Source: Colwellia sp. TT2012 | Lineage (GTDB): Bacteria > Pseudomonadota > Gammaproteobacteria > Enterobacterales > Alteromonadaceae | Direction: 5' to 3' | Length of the DNA stretch: 58,782 bases | Assembly (NCBI RefSeq): GCF_001440345.1 | Contig: NZ_LJYX01000015.1 | Span: forward strand, 1 to 58,782 | Shown here: positions 6,986 through 16,640 of the stretch, piece after piece | Layout of the letters: each line of letters starts with the position of its first letter | How positions within the stretch are numbered: position 1 is the stretch's first letter | The notes under the pieces: model-generated | Told to the model about the DNA's origin: nothing | The model's input: the letters and a program-made list of their open reading frames with translations, nothing else | The model's database searches: none | Translations under genes and position numbers: made by a program

Positions 6986-7366
6986 AATTGAGAATGTTGA
7001 TGGGAATTTATTAACCAAGTTAGGTCTTATTAATCACCCTAATGCTAAGCATTACCTATCGCTATATTTTTCACAAAATCTGGAATAAAATTTTACCCAC
7101 TTAAATATTGAGCAACTGCCTGTAACTGGCTATGTTAATCAAATTAGTCAAATATTAGAACCAGTAGCCAAGGGGCTAGGTTTTACTGTGCTACCTAAAA
7201 GTGCTGTTGATAGTTTTAAAGAACCTCAACTTTTAAAAATACTTAAACCTAAAAAGCCAGTAATAGAAATTTTATATATGGTAAAAAAGAGAAATAGAGT
7301 TCTACCTGCACAATTTAAAGTGGTGAAGTCAATATTACAAAACCACTTTAATGTTGGATTAAAGTA
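6975..7366 (+). pseudogene. LysR-family regulator, C-terminal remnant
   Basis: Translation immediately after the integrase break gives ANTEIENVDGNLLTKLGLINHP and, after a stop/frameshift near 7083, LPVTGYVNQISQILEPVAKG, GFTVLPKSAVDSF and KPVIEILYMVKKRNR. This is the end of a LysR substrate-binding domain. The N-terminal helix-turn-helix is missing. A deletion has apparently joined intI to the middle of this gene at about 6970. Confidence 0.65.
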
Positions 7367-7405
7367 AGCGCGTAATTAAGCACACTGCTTAATTACGCAC
7401 TTACG
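7364..7405. terminator. long hairpin, probable terminator
   Basis: Inverted repeat of 13 bp (GCGTAATTAAGCA at 7370-7382 and its complement at 7386-7398, loop CAC), extended by GTAAG/CTTAC outer arms. It directly follows the LysR remnant stop. No strong T-run, so termination is moderate inference. Confidence 0.5.
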
Positions 7406-7514
7406 GTCATAGACTACTAGGTCGCCTGCTTGTGTTTTATTCAAGTGTTTCAATGCCATAACCCGTTAGCCAACAGTGTGGCTCTCCACTTGTAAATCCA
7501 CCATCAATTTGACT

Positions 7515-8657
7515 TTAGTTATTAAAGACGGCTTCAATCGGTGCGCCCGCTTTTTTCTGAAACTGGTTGTAGTCTAGGTTTAAAAATGATGCAATTGTCG
7601 CAGCTATCTGATTTTGTTCCCAAGGTTCTTTGCCTTGTATCAATCCCTTGCTAGGCGTGTCTGGTCCTATCACTGCTGCCCATATCTGATTTGAGCCCAC
7701 TATCCCTGTTTTCTGGTATTTAGTGTATTCTTTGTTATCACTTTGCGTCATGTACAAGGCTGTGCCATGGTGTTTCCAGGACGCTTGTGGCATCTCACCA
7801 CGGCCGTGATCGGTAGTAATGATCATAGTTGTCTTATCTTTATAGTGTGGATCTTGTTGTAGTAAGTCCCATAGTTCAGCAATAAAGCGGTCGCTCCGGT
7901 GTGCTGCTTTTAAGTATTGATCGTAACGTCCATCATGAGCAAAGTTGTCAGTATCGCCGTAACCTATGTATATTAAGCGTGGTTTGTGCTTTTTGATGTG
8001 CTCAATTGCATAGCCCTGTGTAAACGCATCAAATCGTGTATTATCCGAGGTGCCAAGAGTATCTGCCAATTGTTGATTCAACCATTTTTCAACATTTGAA
8101 AGATCGCCCTTCACTGGCACAAAACCCGCGTTAACCGTTAAGTTAGTAGCACGCTTAGTATTTAGTATGTAGGGCAATGCGTTCCAAGACCCAAAAGCGG
8201 AGACTTTACCGGCAAAGCCAGCTTGATTTTCTATCCATTCCAGCACATTAATATTGGGGTTCCAGATTTTTTTGTTGGAATCAATACTCGGATCTACATA
8301 GCCAGTAAAAATCTCACTGTAACCCGGATAGGACACCACTGCGGGGTTAGTTACATTCATATAACTGCCATTATCGCGATTGCCAATGAGCACTCCTTGA
8401 TGAGAAATAGTCTGCCACAGAAAGGGCATCAACAGCTCAGCCCGTTTAGCCTGGTTTTGATGCCAAAAATTTTTCCTCAGTGCATCGACACCTTTTGTAT
8501 AAAGTTTATTTTTCAGAAGCCCTTCATCTACACCACGAAATACCTCCTGCCAACGCAGACCATCTAGTGTGATAAGGACAACATTTTCTGTCTTTAAACT
8601 TTGAGCGTTACAGATGCCGATAAAAAAAACTGCATAAAGCAGCACCAAAAATTTCAT
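7515..8657 (-). CDS. secreted alkaline-phosphatase-superfamily hydrolase
   Basis: 380 residues with a cleavable signal peptide (MKFLVLLYAVFFIGICNA|Q). The type I phosphodiesterase/pyrophosphatase fold is shown by its metal-binding blocks: LITLDGLRW (first Asp), SYPGYSEIFTGY (likely Ser nucleophile), GYGDTDNFAHDG, TTDHGRGE and KHHGTAL. Such enzymes cleave phosphate mono- or diesters in the periplasm; the substrate is unknown. RBS AGAGGT precedes the start. Neighbouring TonB receptor has the same orientation, but a MITE and an Lrp remnant lie between, so co-transcription is doubtful. Confidence 0.85.
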   Translation of the reverse strand: MKFLVLLYAVFFIGICNAQSLKTENVVLITLDGLRWQEVFRGVDEGLLKNKLYTKGVDALRKNFWHQNQAKRAELLMPFLWQTISHQGVLIGNRDNGSYMNVTNPAVVSYPGYSEIFTGYVDPSIDSNKKIWNPNINVLEWIENQAGFAGKVSAFGSWNALPYILNTKRATNLTVNAGFVPVKGDLSNVEKWLNQQLADTLGTSDNTRFDAFTQGYAIEHIKKHKPRLIYIGYGDTDNFAHDGRYDQYLKAAHRSDRFIAELWDLLQQDPHYKDKTTMIITTDHGRGEMPQASWKHHGTALYMTQSDNKEYTKYQKTGIVGSNQIWAAVIGPDTPSKGLIQGKEPWEQNQIAATIASFLNLDYNQFQKKAGAPIEAVFNN

Positions 8658-8681
8658 ATTATATACCTCTTAATTTATGTA

Positions 8682-8994
8682 ATACCAATCGGACTAATTA
8701 ATTGATCACTTAGCGAGAATTAAAAGGCTTAGAGGCAAGGCATTGATTGAAGAGAATGGTTATTCAGGAGAATGTGCTCCTGCATTCTCTAAGAAGCTCC
8801 ATCCTTGTAGCGTCCTTCTCAAAATCAATAACGCAGCATATATGCCTTTTAAACTCGCCCTTCGGGAGCTCATTAGCAAACTGATAACCTCACAAAATGA
8901 ATAAAATATAGAATAACTATGTTTAACTCATTTTATTTGTTCTAAGCTCGCTAATGTAGCGCTAAGTTGGTCAATTTATTAATCCGTTTGGTAT
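8682..8994. mobile_element. MITE-like element of about 313 bp
   Basis: Terminal inverted repeats of about 35 bp: the left end begins ATACCAATCGGACTAATTAA and the right end is the complement of ATACCAAACGGATTAATAAA, both running on to ACTTAGCG. No coding capacity. It ends at the point where the Lrp fragment begins, so it may have caused that truncation. Confidence 0.75.
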
Positions 8995-9145
8995 AAATGT
9001 TTTCTATCTTTGCAATGTTATTACGTTACAGGTGACGCTGATTTTATTTTAATTGTATTAGCTAAAGATAGGCAGGATTTTGACGAATTTATGCAATCAC
9101 TTTTTTTCAATGACAGCAATGTCAAATATTTCAAAACCAACACAT
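8995..9145 (+). pseudogene. Lrp/AsnC regulator, C-terminal effector-domain fragment
   Basis: The frame gives CYYVTGDADFILIVLAKD, then FDEFMQSLFFNDSNVKYFKT, the typical RAM/AsnC ligand-binding domain (the TGDAD motif is characteristic). There is no helix-turn-helix part; the frame runs straight into the MITE. After about 9135 it reads into the receptor gene's terminator, so the 3' end is also replaced. Confidence 0.75.
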
Positions 9146-9158
9146 CAGTGTTGGTTTT
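9133..9158. terminator. bidirectional terminator
   Basis: Stem AAAACCAACAC/GTGTTGGTTTT with loop ATCA, A-run on one side and T-run on the other. It lies 27 bp beyond the stop of the TonB receptor gene. Confidence 0.8.
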
Positions 9159-9184
9159 ACTTTTTAGTTACGGCCTAATATCGA

Positions 9185-11704
9185 TTAGAAACTATAAGTG
9201 ACCTTCGCATAAACAAAGCGACCATTAAAGCCGTATGGTGACGTTGATGAATATGAACGTCCGCTAGGAGCGCCTTCAGCAACAGGACCATTATCATCGG
9301 TCAAGTTATTAATACCTACGGCAAAACCGGCACCATTATCAAAGTAATAAGCAAATTCAGTATCTAAAAGAATCGCAGCATCACCAGGGATATCGGGATC
9401 AAATTGCGACCATTCGCCAAAATAATTAGCTCTGGCCATTAATGACCATGAATCAGCTTGATAATTTACCGTGAATGAACCTTTGTGCTCAGGTAACGAT
9501 TTTTCTAAACGATTAAGTTTAGTTTGGTTAACATTTTCACCGTATTTGTCTACGGTTGTCTCGGTCCAGTTATAAGCTAAACCATATTTCATCTCACCGC
9601 CGAACATTTCATTCGAATAATTCGCGACCACATCGAACCCTTGAGTCGTGGTATCAAAATCATTAGTAAAGAATTTAACTTTTGATAAACCGATGGCATC
9701 GGTAACGCCCGCATCAATAAGTTCTTGGCGATCTTCATCACTTACTTTAATTGAAGATGTTTGCGTAATTCTGTCGGTTACTTCAATGTTAAAATAATCT
9801 ACCGTTAAGAAAAATTCATCAAGTTGATAAACCATGCCCAAAGAATAACTTATTGACTGTTCAGGTGTTAAGGCAATGCCACCATACTTAACTGATACCG
9901 GGTGAGTGGGTGGTAATGTGGCAACATCAACTAATATGCCATTTTCAGTTTGAGTTTGTACCGCGCGAACATTATTTTGCCCGATAGTCGGAGCGCGAAA
10001 ACCAGTACTCACTGAAGTACGAATTTTGAATGACTCATTAATGTCATACATACCGGCAAGCTTCCAGTTAAAAGATGAACCGAAATCGCTAAAATCTTCA
10101 TATCTAAACGCGACTTGCGCTAAAAAATCTTCAGTAATGTTTGCTTCAGTATCAAAGTAGACCGCTTTACTTGTGCGTGAAGATGCACCCGCATCCGCAG
10201 GTTTAAAACCAGGAAAACCATTTGAACCGATACTAAATCCTTGTGTAACTAAAGGACCTAATTGCCATGATGCTTCATCACCCGCGGTAATGGTAAAAGT
10301 CTCATGGCGGAATTCTAAACCATAAGAGACCACTAAATAATCTAAACCCATTACTGAGTCTAATTCTTTAGAAAAATCTGCATTAATAGACTTCTCCAAT
10401 TGAGCGTATGCTCCAGGGGTAAATTCAGTAGGAGTATTTGGCCCCATAGATGAGTTAACTGAATCACTCATGTGGAATTCTGTTGAATGCTCTCCCACAC
10501 TACCACTGAAATCATAACTAGTACCATCGCTGAACTCACCACGAGTTCCCATCACTAAAGAAAGATCGACCACTTCACCACCAAAAAATGGTGTAAATCC
10601 GCCAGGAAAACGCAGGTTATGCGCATAACAATTAGCGGATGCCAAAGAGGCTAAAGCGTCAGCGTCTGGAACATTATTAATAATGGGCACAAGAGGACAA
10701 GCAGAATTATCTGTGGCACCGGGAGTTAAATCAGCAACCAAAAGAGTTGCTGTACCATCGTCAAGAACTGGCCCTTTGAATACGCCACTTTTGGTCTGTG
10801 GATTACGGAAGAAAAAGCCACCTTCAACGGTTTTTTCAGACCAATTACCAAACATATAAGCTTCGCCACCATTAGCTAGCTCAATGCCGGTATTTAAAAA
10901 CAGTTTGAAATCATCTGAAATTTTAGGTGAACCCCATGTTTGAGCGGGGTCGGCAACCGAGGTATTACCGGCATCAATGAGCGCTTGTGCATCGCTTCGT
11001 TGTGTACTTCTGCTGGTAGCCTCTTGTTGATTAACTTCAAAGCTAAAATTAGCAAAACCGTTATCACTTAAACTCAAGCCAAAATTACCGGACAAAGTAA
11101 CCTGCTCACCATCACCCTCAGAAAACTGACCTGCTTTCAATTCAAATTGACCGCCACTATCATTATCTTTTAGGACAAAGTTAATCACACCCGCGACAGC
11201 ATCCGAGCCATATTGAGCGGATGCGCCATCACGTAATATTTCAATCTGTTTTAAGGCTATAGCAGGAATAGTTGATACATCAGGCCCTTGTGCACCATCG
11301 GCAATACCACCACCCGAAAAGGTGATGACAGAGGCTCTATGACGGCGTTTGCCATTCACTAAAATTAAGGTTGAGTCTGGAGATAAGCCTCGCAAATTTG
11401 CGGGTCGAACTACGGTGGCACCATCTGATATGGCTTGGGGGCTGACATTATAAGAAGGGGTTACCGCTCTGAGTAATGAGTTCATATCAGATGTCCCGTT
11501 AGCCATTAGCTCCTTAGCGCCAATTACATCAACAGGCACTGGAGAATCAGCAATAGAACGAGGTGCGGCACGAGAGCCAACCACAACGATAATTTCATCA
11601 ATTTCGGCATCTTCTTGCACCTGTTCAGCCGATATGGTTGGCATTGCCACGCAGGTCATCCCCATAGCAATAACTAAGCTTTTAAATTTAAATTTATTTA
11701 ACAT
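9185..11704 (-). CDS. TonB-dependent outer-membrane receptor
   Basis: 839 residues. Signal peptide (MLNKFKFKSLVIAMGMTCVAMPTISA), a TonB-box-like stretch (EIDEIIVVVGSR), a plug domain with RGLSPDSTLILVNGKRRH and IEILRDGASAQYGSDAVAGVINFVL, then a 22-strand barrel ending in Phe (YAKVTYSF). Imports a large ligand at the cost of the proton motive force via TonB-ExbBD. Barrel style is the long-loop type common for peptides, sugars or siderophores in Alteromonadales; ligand unknown. The upstream region has an Lrp-like fragment, a frequent partner of such receptors. Confidence 0.92.
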   Translation of the reverse strand: MLNKFKFKSLVIAMGMTCVAMPTISAEQVQEDAEIDEIIVVVGSRAAPRSIADSPVPVDVIGAKELMANGTSDMNSLLRAVTPSYNVSPQAISDGATVVRPANLRGLSPDSTLILVNGKRRHRASVITFSGGGIADGAQGPDVSTIPAIALKQIEILRDGASAQYGSDAVAGVINFVLKDNDSGGQFELKAGQFSEGDGEQVTLSGNFGLSLSDNGFANFSFEVNQQEATSRSTQRSDAQALIDAGNTSVADPAQTWGSPKISDDFKLFLNTGIELANGGEAYMFGNWSEKTVEGGFFFRNPQTKSGVFKGPVLDDGTATLLVADLTPGATDNSACPLVPIINNVPDADALASLASANCYAHNLRFPGGFTPFFGGEVVDLSLVMGTRGEFSDGTSYDFSGSVGEHSTEFHMSDSVNSSMGPNTPTEFTPGAYAQLEKSINADFSKELDSVMGLDYLVVSYGLEFRHETFTITAGDEASWQLGPLVTQGFSIGSNGFPGFKPADAGASSRTSKAVYFDTEANITEDFLAQVAFRYEDFSDFGSSFNWKLAGMYDINESFKIRTSVSTGFRAPTIGQNNVRAVQTQTENGILVDVATLPPTHPVSVKYGGIALTPEQSISYSLGMVYQLDEFFLTVDYFNIEVTDRITQTSSIKVSDEDRQELIDAGVTDAIGLSKVKFFTNDFDTTTQGFDVVANYSNEMFGGEMKYGLAYNWTETTVDKYGENVNQTKLNRLEKSLPEHKGSFTVNYQADSWSLMARANYFGEWSQFDPDIPGDAAILLDTEFAYYFDNGAGFAVGINNLTDDNGPVAEGAPSGRSYSSTSPYGFNGRFVYAKVTYSF

Positions 11705-11960
11705 TTCTACTACCTTAATGAATTTTTTAGTCTATATTATTTTGTTTAATTTTACGGAGAATCAACAACTTACATGTTTGCTGATTTGGATTTACTAATA
11801 TGACATACATTTATTAAAGTAATATGACACTTAACAACAAAAAAAATTATATGAATATTTTTATAACTAAAGAAAATTTAATAACTGTTTAACCGCTGAG
11901 TTATTCACATAATTCCCTTGGCTCACAAAGATGAAATGATAAAAGGAGTATTAAAATACG

Positions 11961-12155
11961 TTGAAAAAAATTGATAACACTGACCTTCATATATTGTCAG
12001 AGTTATACGCTAACTCACGTATCACCAGTACCGTTCACATGCATTGAAAGAGTCAAAATATTGCAATACTCTGGAGTCATTTAAGGCTTTACATTACGTA
12101 TAGATTACCAAGCAATAGGTGGAAATATTGAAGTGATGACAAAGTTAGAGATGAT
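11961..12155 (+). pseudogene. Lrp/AsnC regulator, degraded N-terminal fragment
   Basis: From TTG at 11961 (AGGAG upstream) the frame gives LKKIDNTDLHILSELYANSRIT, the start of an Lrp-type winged helix. It then breaks; another frame continues with ERVKILQYSGVI, the end of the same domain. Part of the HTH is deleted and stops follow. It is divergent from the TonB receptor gene, as a former regulator would be. Confidence 0.65.
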
Positions 12156-12215
12156 TTAATTTTATCTCGAAAAATAATGATGAATCACCAAATAACACAC
12201 AGACAAGCAGTAAAA

Positions 12216-12740
12216 TTAATGTATTTGCCCTGTTTTGTTAAAAATCCACTCGGCAATCGCCATAAAATCATCAAACGGTTCCTCAGAGAGAATATGGGGT
12301 AATGAGTGTTTAAAGCGTCCTGAATTAACAATCATGTCCCAATAACGGGCAAAGCGGTTAATACGTTGCTTGGTGGTAAAACTCACCCTGTCAGTACTTA
12401 ATATATTAAACGGCGGTAATGGATTAAAACGCAGGTCGAATGCTTCGGTATGTCGAATAATTGGACTACCTTGCAAGCGTTTCAAAATACCCATTTGAAT
12501 TTCATGAGGACGGCAATGATACAGTTGGTTGAAGCTATCTTTAAAGGTCTCGTAGGTCTCGCCGGGTAAACCAAAAATAAGATCAGCATGAATATGTGCG
12601 GAAGTATTATCTCTTAACCACAATAAATTCTCTTTTGACTTGGCGTTGTTTTGCTTAAGTCTAATATTCTTTTGTACTTCCACGTTAAAGGTTTGTCTGC
12701 CTATTTCAAACTATAAACTGCCTTCCGGCATATTTTTTTA
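12216..12740 (-). pseudogene. B12-binding/radical-SAM protein (DUF4080 type), C-terminal remnant
   Basis: The open part (12216-12683) carries the end of a radical-SAM barrel (HIHADLIFGLPGETYETF) and a DUF4080-like tail. The frame continues upstream as FEIGRQTFNVEVQ but contains TAG at 12711-12713 where family members have Gln, preceded by PEGSL. Before about 12740 the similarity ends. The cobalamin-binding domain and the CxxxCxxC cluster motif are absent, so this is a dead remnant of a roughly 500-residue gene. Confidence 0.75.
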
Positions 12741-12748
12741 TTGATTTT

Positions 12749-13270
12749 TTAGCCATTAAACTGCTCGAATTTTATTGATAATTCTGCTGCCATTTTATTT
12801 AGCCCTTTAAGTCTTAAAACTTCGATTATACATTCAATGGTGCATAGACCTCCTTTAGGTTGATTCGCCCTAAGTTTGTATAAAGAATTATTTACTGTTT
12901 TCAAGGTGAATTGCGGAGCATTTTTTAAATAAGCGCTGTGGTTGAATATTTTTTTTGCTTCCTGCCAGGTACTATCAATAATAATGATGTTGTCATATTC
13001 TTCAATCTTTACCGACGATAAGACCGATGACGTTTCCGTTGTCGGTATTATTTCCAGTGACAGTGCCGGTGTTATTACCGGTGATGACTCTGCCTTCGAA
13101 TATAGTAATACCGCCTCATTATTTTCTATAAGTCTAACTAGGTCTTTATTAGGGTTTACTCTTTGCCAAAGAATACGCTCAACAATTTCATTAGCATCTT
13201 CTAAAGCAAGAGCGCCAGTATTGGTTGCTCTATGCAATTCACGTTCATGGGTAAGTAAAAATATTTTCAT
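12749..13270 (-). CDS. DTW-domain protein, tRNA aminocarboxypropyltransferase-like
   Basis: 173 residues. The DTW family signature appears as IIDSTWQEAKKIF (about residues 97-109), with LRANQPKGGLCTIECIIEV (about 133-151) as the conserved C-terminal block; N-terminal HERELHRATNTG also fits. Family member TapT puts the acp3 group on U47 of tRNA using S-adenosylmethionine. Here it is shorter than E. coli TapT and lacks its N-terminal Cys cluster, and DTW is DSTW. Function is therefore by family only. No clear Shine-Dalgarno. Confidence 0.8.
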   Translation of the reverse strand: MKIFLLTHERELHRATNTGALALEDANEIVERILWQRVNPNKDLVRLIENNEAVLLYSKAESSPVITPALSLEIIPTTETSSVLSSVKIEEYDNIIIIDSTWQEAKKIFNHSAYLKNAPQFTLKTVNNSLYKLRANQPKGGLCTIECIIEVLRLKGLNKMAAELSIKFEQFNG

Positions 13271-13320
13271 TTATAGGGTTTGTTCCGCTTTAAATTATAT
13301 GCCTATGTACATGGTTTAGG

Positions 13321-13403
13321 AACGTCATCCCCGTGGTGTTTTAATCGGGGATCCATTTCTAGAAGGTAATAGATCTTCGAACAGGGACTTCGAAGATGAC
13401 GTT
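13321..13403. repeat. dispersed intergenic repeat with inverted ends
   Basis: Ends AACGTCATC (13321-13329) and GATGACGTT (13395-13403) are exact complements; the inner part has TCCCCG...CGGGGA. This resembles REP-like units widespread in marine gammaproteobacteria. The rest of 13271-13654 shows nothing I can name. Confidence 0.6.
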
Positions 13404-13654
13404 AACTACATAGCCATACTGGTATTCAATGGGTAATAAACTATATGGCGAGAAGATGTGGCTAAAATACACGGCGAATAATAAAAAACCAAAACCCGCT
13501 AATCTCTCGATTAACATATTTTATTCATAAGGATATTATTGCCCCTAACGAGGTAGGTTTGAGGCACTTTTTGACTATGTAGTTTTACTTATGTAGTTAT
13601 GACTATTTAGCTGCCTCACTGATAAAGCTCAATGAGCAATGCCAGTTTACAGAC

Positions 13655-14614
13655 CTACCTTAAGCAACACTTCTTATATTTCTTGCCACTGCCACACGGA
13701 CAAGGATCGTTGCGGCCAGCCGTAGGTAATGAACTAACGGGCACACTGTTCTCTAAAATTGTATTTTCGTCGTAAAGCATATTAGCCAATAAACCGCCTT
13801 CCCCCATTAACGAAGCAAAATCATCAAAATCTTTATTTACCAGACTATCGAGTTCTTCATCTTCTGAGTCATCATCAGCCCAAGCACTTAAGGTATCAAC
13901 AACATTAAAGTCTGTTTGAATCATGCCAGACTCAATCAACTTACGTGCATCAGCCTTATGCCATGCTTTTACTTCGTCATATTTAAATCGCTCTTCATCA
14001 AATACATTTTTATCACCTAAGGCAACAAACTGAGATTTAAAATTATCAAGTTGATATTCAATGCAAGAATCGGCTAATGCGCTAATTAAAAAGCTATTGG
14101 TTGAACTCGGTAAAGCCGAAAATACAGATATCCATCGAGTTACATGTGCACTTAATACGAATTCATCAATAATACCCGCTTCGTACTGAGCAAATACAGC
14201 TTCAATAGCAGACGCTTTGCAATACATAGCTTGATGACCATCAACAATATAATTACACAATGCTTGTGTATTACCATCGACCACATTATAAAATAAGGTC
14301 GGAGTTAATTCAGTAAGCGCATCGCCAAAAACCCCTTCAAGAGGTGTTGAACACGTATCGCTACGTGAAAATAATTGCAAACACTTTTCTAACGCTGGAG
14401 AATATTTTAATTCCGCTAATAATAGCGTACCAAAAAATAAAACGGCCTGCTGCTCGTCGGTTAACGAGGTATCATCTGCAATAAATTGATCTATCAGCCG
14501 TTCTAATTCAGGATAAAATTCCGACCAATTTGCTTTAACCACTTCGAGACCTGTAATAGGTAATTCGTTGTCTTGTGCATTACCTATATCTAATAAAGCT
14601 TGTTCTAAATTCAT
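13655..14614 (-). CDS. DUF1186 protein with C-terminal SEC-C zinc motif
   Basis: 319 residues. An alpha-helical repeat-like DUF1186 region (about 50-200, with GVFGDALTELTPTLFYNVVDG), a variable acidic linker (about 235-265), and a C-terminal SEC-C motif GRNDPCPCGSGKKYKKCC, the zinc-binding tail also found on SecA. The tail probably mediates protein or ribosome contacts; the overall function is unknown. Single-gene unit. Confidence 0.85.
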   Translation of the reverse strand: MNLEQALLDIGNAQDNELPITGLEVVKANWSEFYPELERLIDQFIADDTSLTDEQQAVLFFGTLLLAELKYSPALEKCLQLFSRSDTCSTPLEGVFGDALTELTPTLFYNVVDGNTQALCNYIVDGHQAMYCKASAIEAVFAQYEAGIIDEFVLSAHVTRWISVFSALPSSTNSFLISALADSCIEYQLDNFKSQFVALGDKNVFDEERFKYDEVKAWHKADARKLIESGMIQTDFNVVDTLSAWADDDSEDEELDSLVNKDFDDFASLMGEGGLLANMLYDENTILENSVPVSSLPTAGRNDPCPCGSGKKYKKCCLR

Positions 14615-14731
14615 GTGAATTCCGCGTTAAATAATCAATGATGAGTGCATATGGCGAATATTATATAACAATACTTCTATTTCCCGTTACCATTGAAAGT
14701 ATCAAATTCAAAACGAAAAAAAAACGCGACC

Positions 14732-14763
14732 CGTTAAAGTTGCGGTTTCTTAGAATGTGGCGG
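14732..14763. repeat. 32-bp direct repeat, left end of the defence block (candidate att)
   Basis: Exact match to 22692-22723, which comprises half of the tRNA-Ser terminator plus the last six bases of the tRNA gene (TGGCGG on the plus strand). Degenerate copies exist at 22451-22482 and 35487-35518. Confidence 0.6.
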
Positions 14764-16290
14764 GCCGAATGGGACGAATATGGGCACTGGTTTTATTAAA
14801 TAAAATTGCCATTAAAAAATTAAATGGTTTTAAAGAAGACGATCTTAACTATAAATAACCCACTAATGTGAATTAATGAGTTATTTAGAGCATAGCTCAA
14901 TTAAGCACTAACTAATGGTCTGCTTCTAGGATTAGATAGTTGAAATTCTTTCCTATCGATTAGTTTTATTTGTCTAACGCTAAGATGATATTTAAGAAAT
15001 TTATATAAGAAGTATTTTGATACATGATCCTCATGTGTCGACAAAATAATTTGGCTATCGGAGAACTCATTTCTTAATAATTCGACAAGCGAGATCATAT
15101 TTATTTCGTCCATTGTCTGTACAGGGTCGTCTATTAGCAAGCAGCCAAATCCTTGGGCATAAACTTTGTTAAGAGCCAAATAAAGAGTAATAACAATTGC
15201 AGCAATTTGACCTGAACTCATTGTATTTAAAACGTCATGGTCACTATCCCAATTTGAGACAAAACGTATATTTTTAAGAGTATCCCCGCCTGTTTTATCT
15301 TTAATGAAAATACCATTACCGATACCTGATTGATGAGCTTGTAAAACTTTCCCTGAGTAGATATAAAATGGAACTTCTATATCTTTGATAAGAAGTTTTT
15401 GATATCGACTTATTGCTGTATTTAAGTTTTTAATGAGTCTTTTTACTGCTATTTGCTTTTCTTCCAGCATAGATATTTCAATGGAAACTTTTTTAAAAAC
15501 CTTTAAATCTGTTGATATAGAATCAATATATAAATTATCTATAAACGCTATTTTTTGGTCCACGTTTACTATACTCGACCTTTCGATATACATGGTTTTA
15601 GATTCAAAATAAATAGCAAAAGTATTGTCAAAGTTAAAATTAGTATTATTTTCTTCATAACTTTCTGAGCTTGGAGATATTTTTTGAATAATTCTATGCT
15701 GAAGCTCATGCGTGTTCTTAACAACCTGATTTAAATCAAAATACTTGGCATTAAACTCAAGCAAAAGATCTGAAAATTTAATTTTTTCCTCTAATAACCA
15801 ACCTCTTAATTTTTCAAACCTTGGAATGTCTATAGTTGATGCTCTTAATTTTTCTAAATGTTCTTTTGAAGGGATTTCAAGAGAAGTTATAAACATTTTA
15901 AAAACATCTAAAATCACATTAATTCTATTTTTGACAAAATTATCTTGAAGCTGATGTATCTGTTGCTCATCTTTAGATAGTAATAATTTTAAAGATGCTC
16001 CTTTAGACTCAATCGAGTCAAATAATAGTTTTGCTTCTTCAAATTTAGTACCGCAAAACAAACAGCTATCAGTACTTTCAGTATGTCCTGAATGACTTAA
16101 TAATTGTCTTCTAAGCTCTATGACCTCAGAGATAAATTTAGAGCTTGATGTGTTTTGTATTCTACTTTTAAGTATTTGTTTTAATTCAAAATAAAACTCA
16201 CTCTTAAATTTATAATCTACTAAATCTGATCTGGTTTAATGGCATTGGACACTTTGATAAAGGATAATATCCTAGCTAATCGAGGTGTTT

Positions 16291-16581
16291 ATGAATCAAA
16301 AACGACAATACAAAACTTACACGAAAGCATTTAAAGAAGAAGCTGTAGCTTTAGTTATCGATCAAGGCTACACAGTCCCTGATGCAGCACAGTCTTTAGG
16401 GATCAGAGCAAATTTACTTTATGGCTGGAAGCAGCAGTTTGAAGAGAAGCAGACAGGTACGGGTTTAAGTGGTGATGAACGCAGTGAATTAATGAAACTT
16501 CGTAAAGAAAACAAACAACTGCGTATGGAAAAAGAAATTTTAAAAAAGGCCAGTGCCTTCTTCGCAAGAGAAATGAAGTAA
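16291..16581 (+). CDS. IS3-family transposase OrfA
   Basis: 96 residues: N-terminal helix-turn-helix (YTKAFKEEAVALVIDQGYTVPDAA...LYGWKQQF) and a C-terminal leucine-zipper region. GAGG precedes the ATG; a GTG two codons earlier is in frame but less likely. A slippery AAAAAAG at 16542-16548 is positioned for a -1 shift into the OrfB frame to make the full transposase. Confidence 0.9.
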   Translation: MNQKRQYKTYTKAFKEEAVALVIDQGYTVPDAAQSLGIRANLLYGWKQQFEEKQTGTGLSGDERSELMKLRKENKQLRMEKEILKKASAFFAREMK

Positions 16582-16640
16582 AGTTTAACTTTATTAAAAA
16601 GAACGAAGGCATTTTCCCTGTAAAAAAGCAGTGTGATGTA

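Noticed and set aside
8995..9201. 63-residue plus-strand frame from TTG as an independent gene
   Set aside because: It is only the end of an Lrp effector domain and its tail is antisense to the TonB receptor gene.
12942..13319. 125-residue plus-strand frame opposite the DTW gene
   Set aside because: Antisense shadow; the minus-strand DTW protein has clear conserved motifs.
14901..16061. 386-residue frame as a separate gene
   Set aside because: Its apparent start is a TTG in the middle of the CLFC motif of the split ATPase; no ribosome site.
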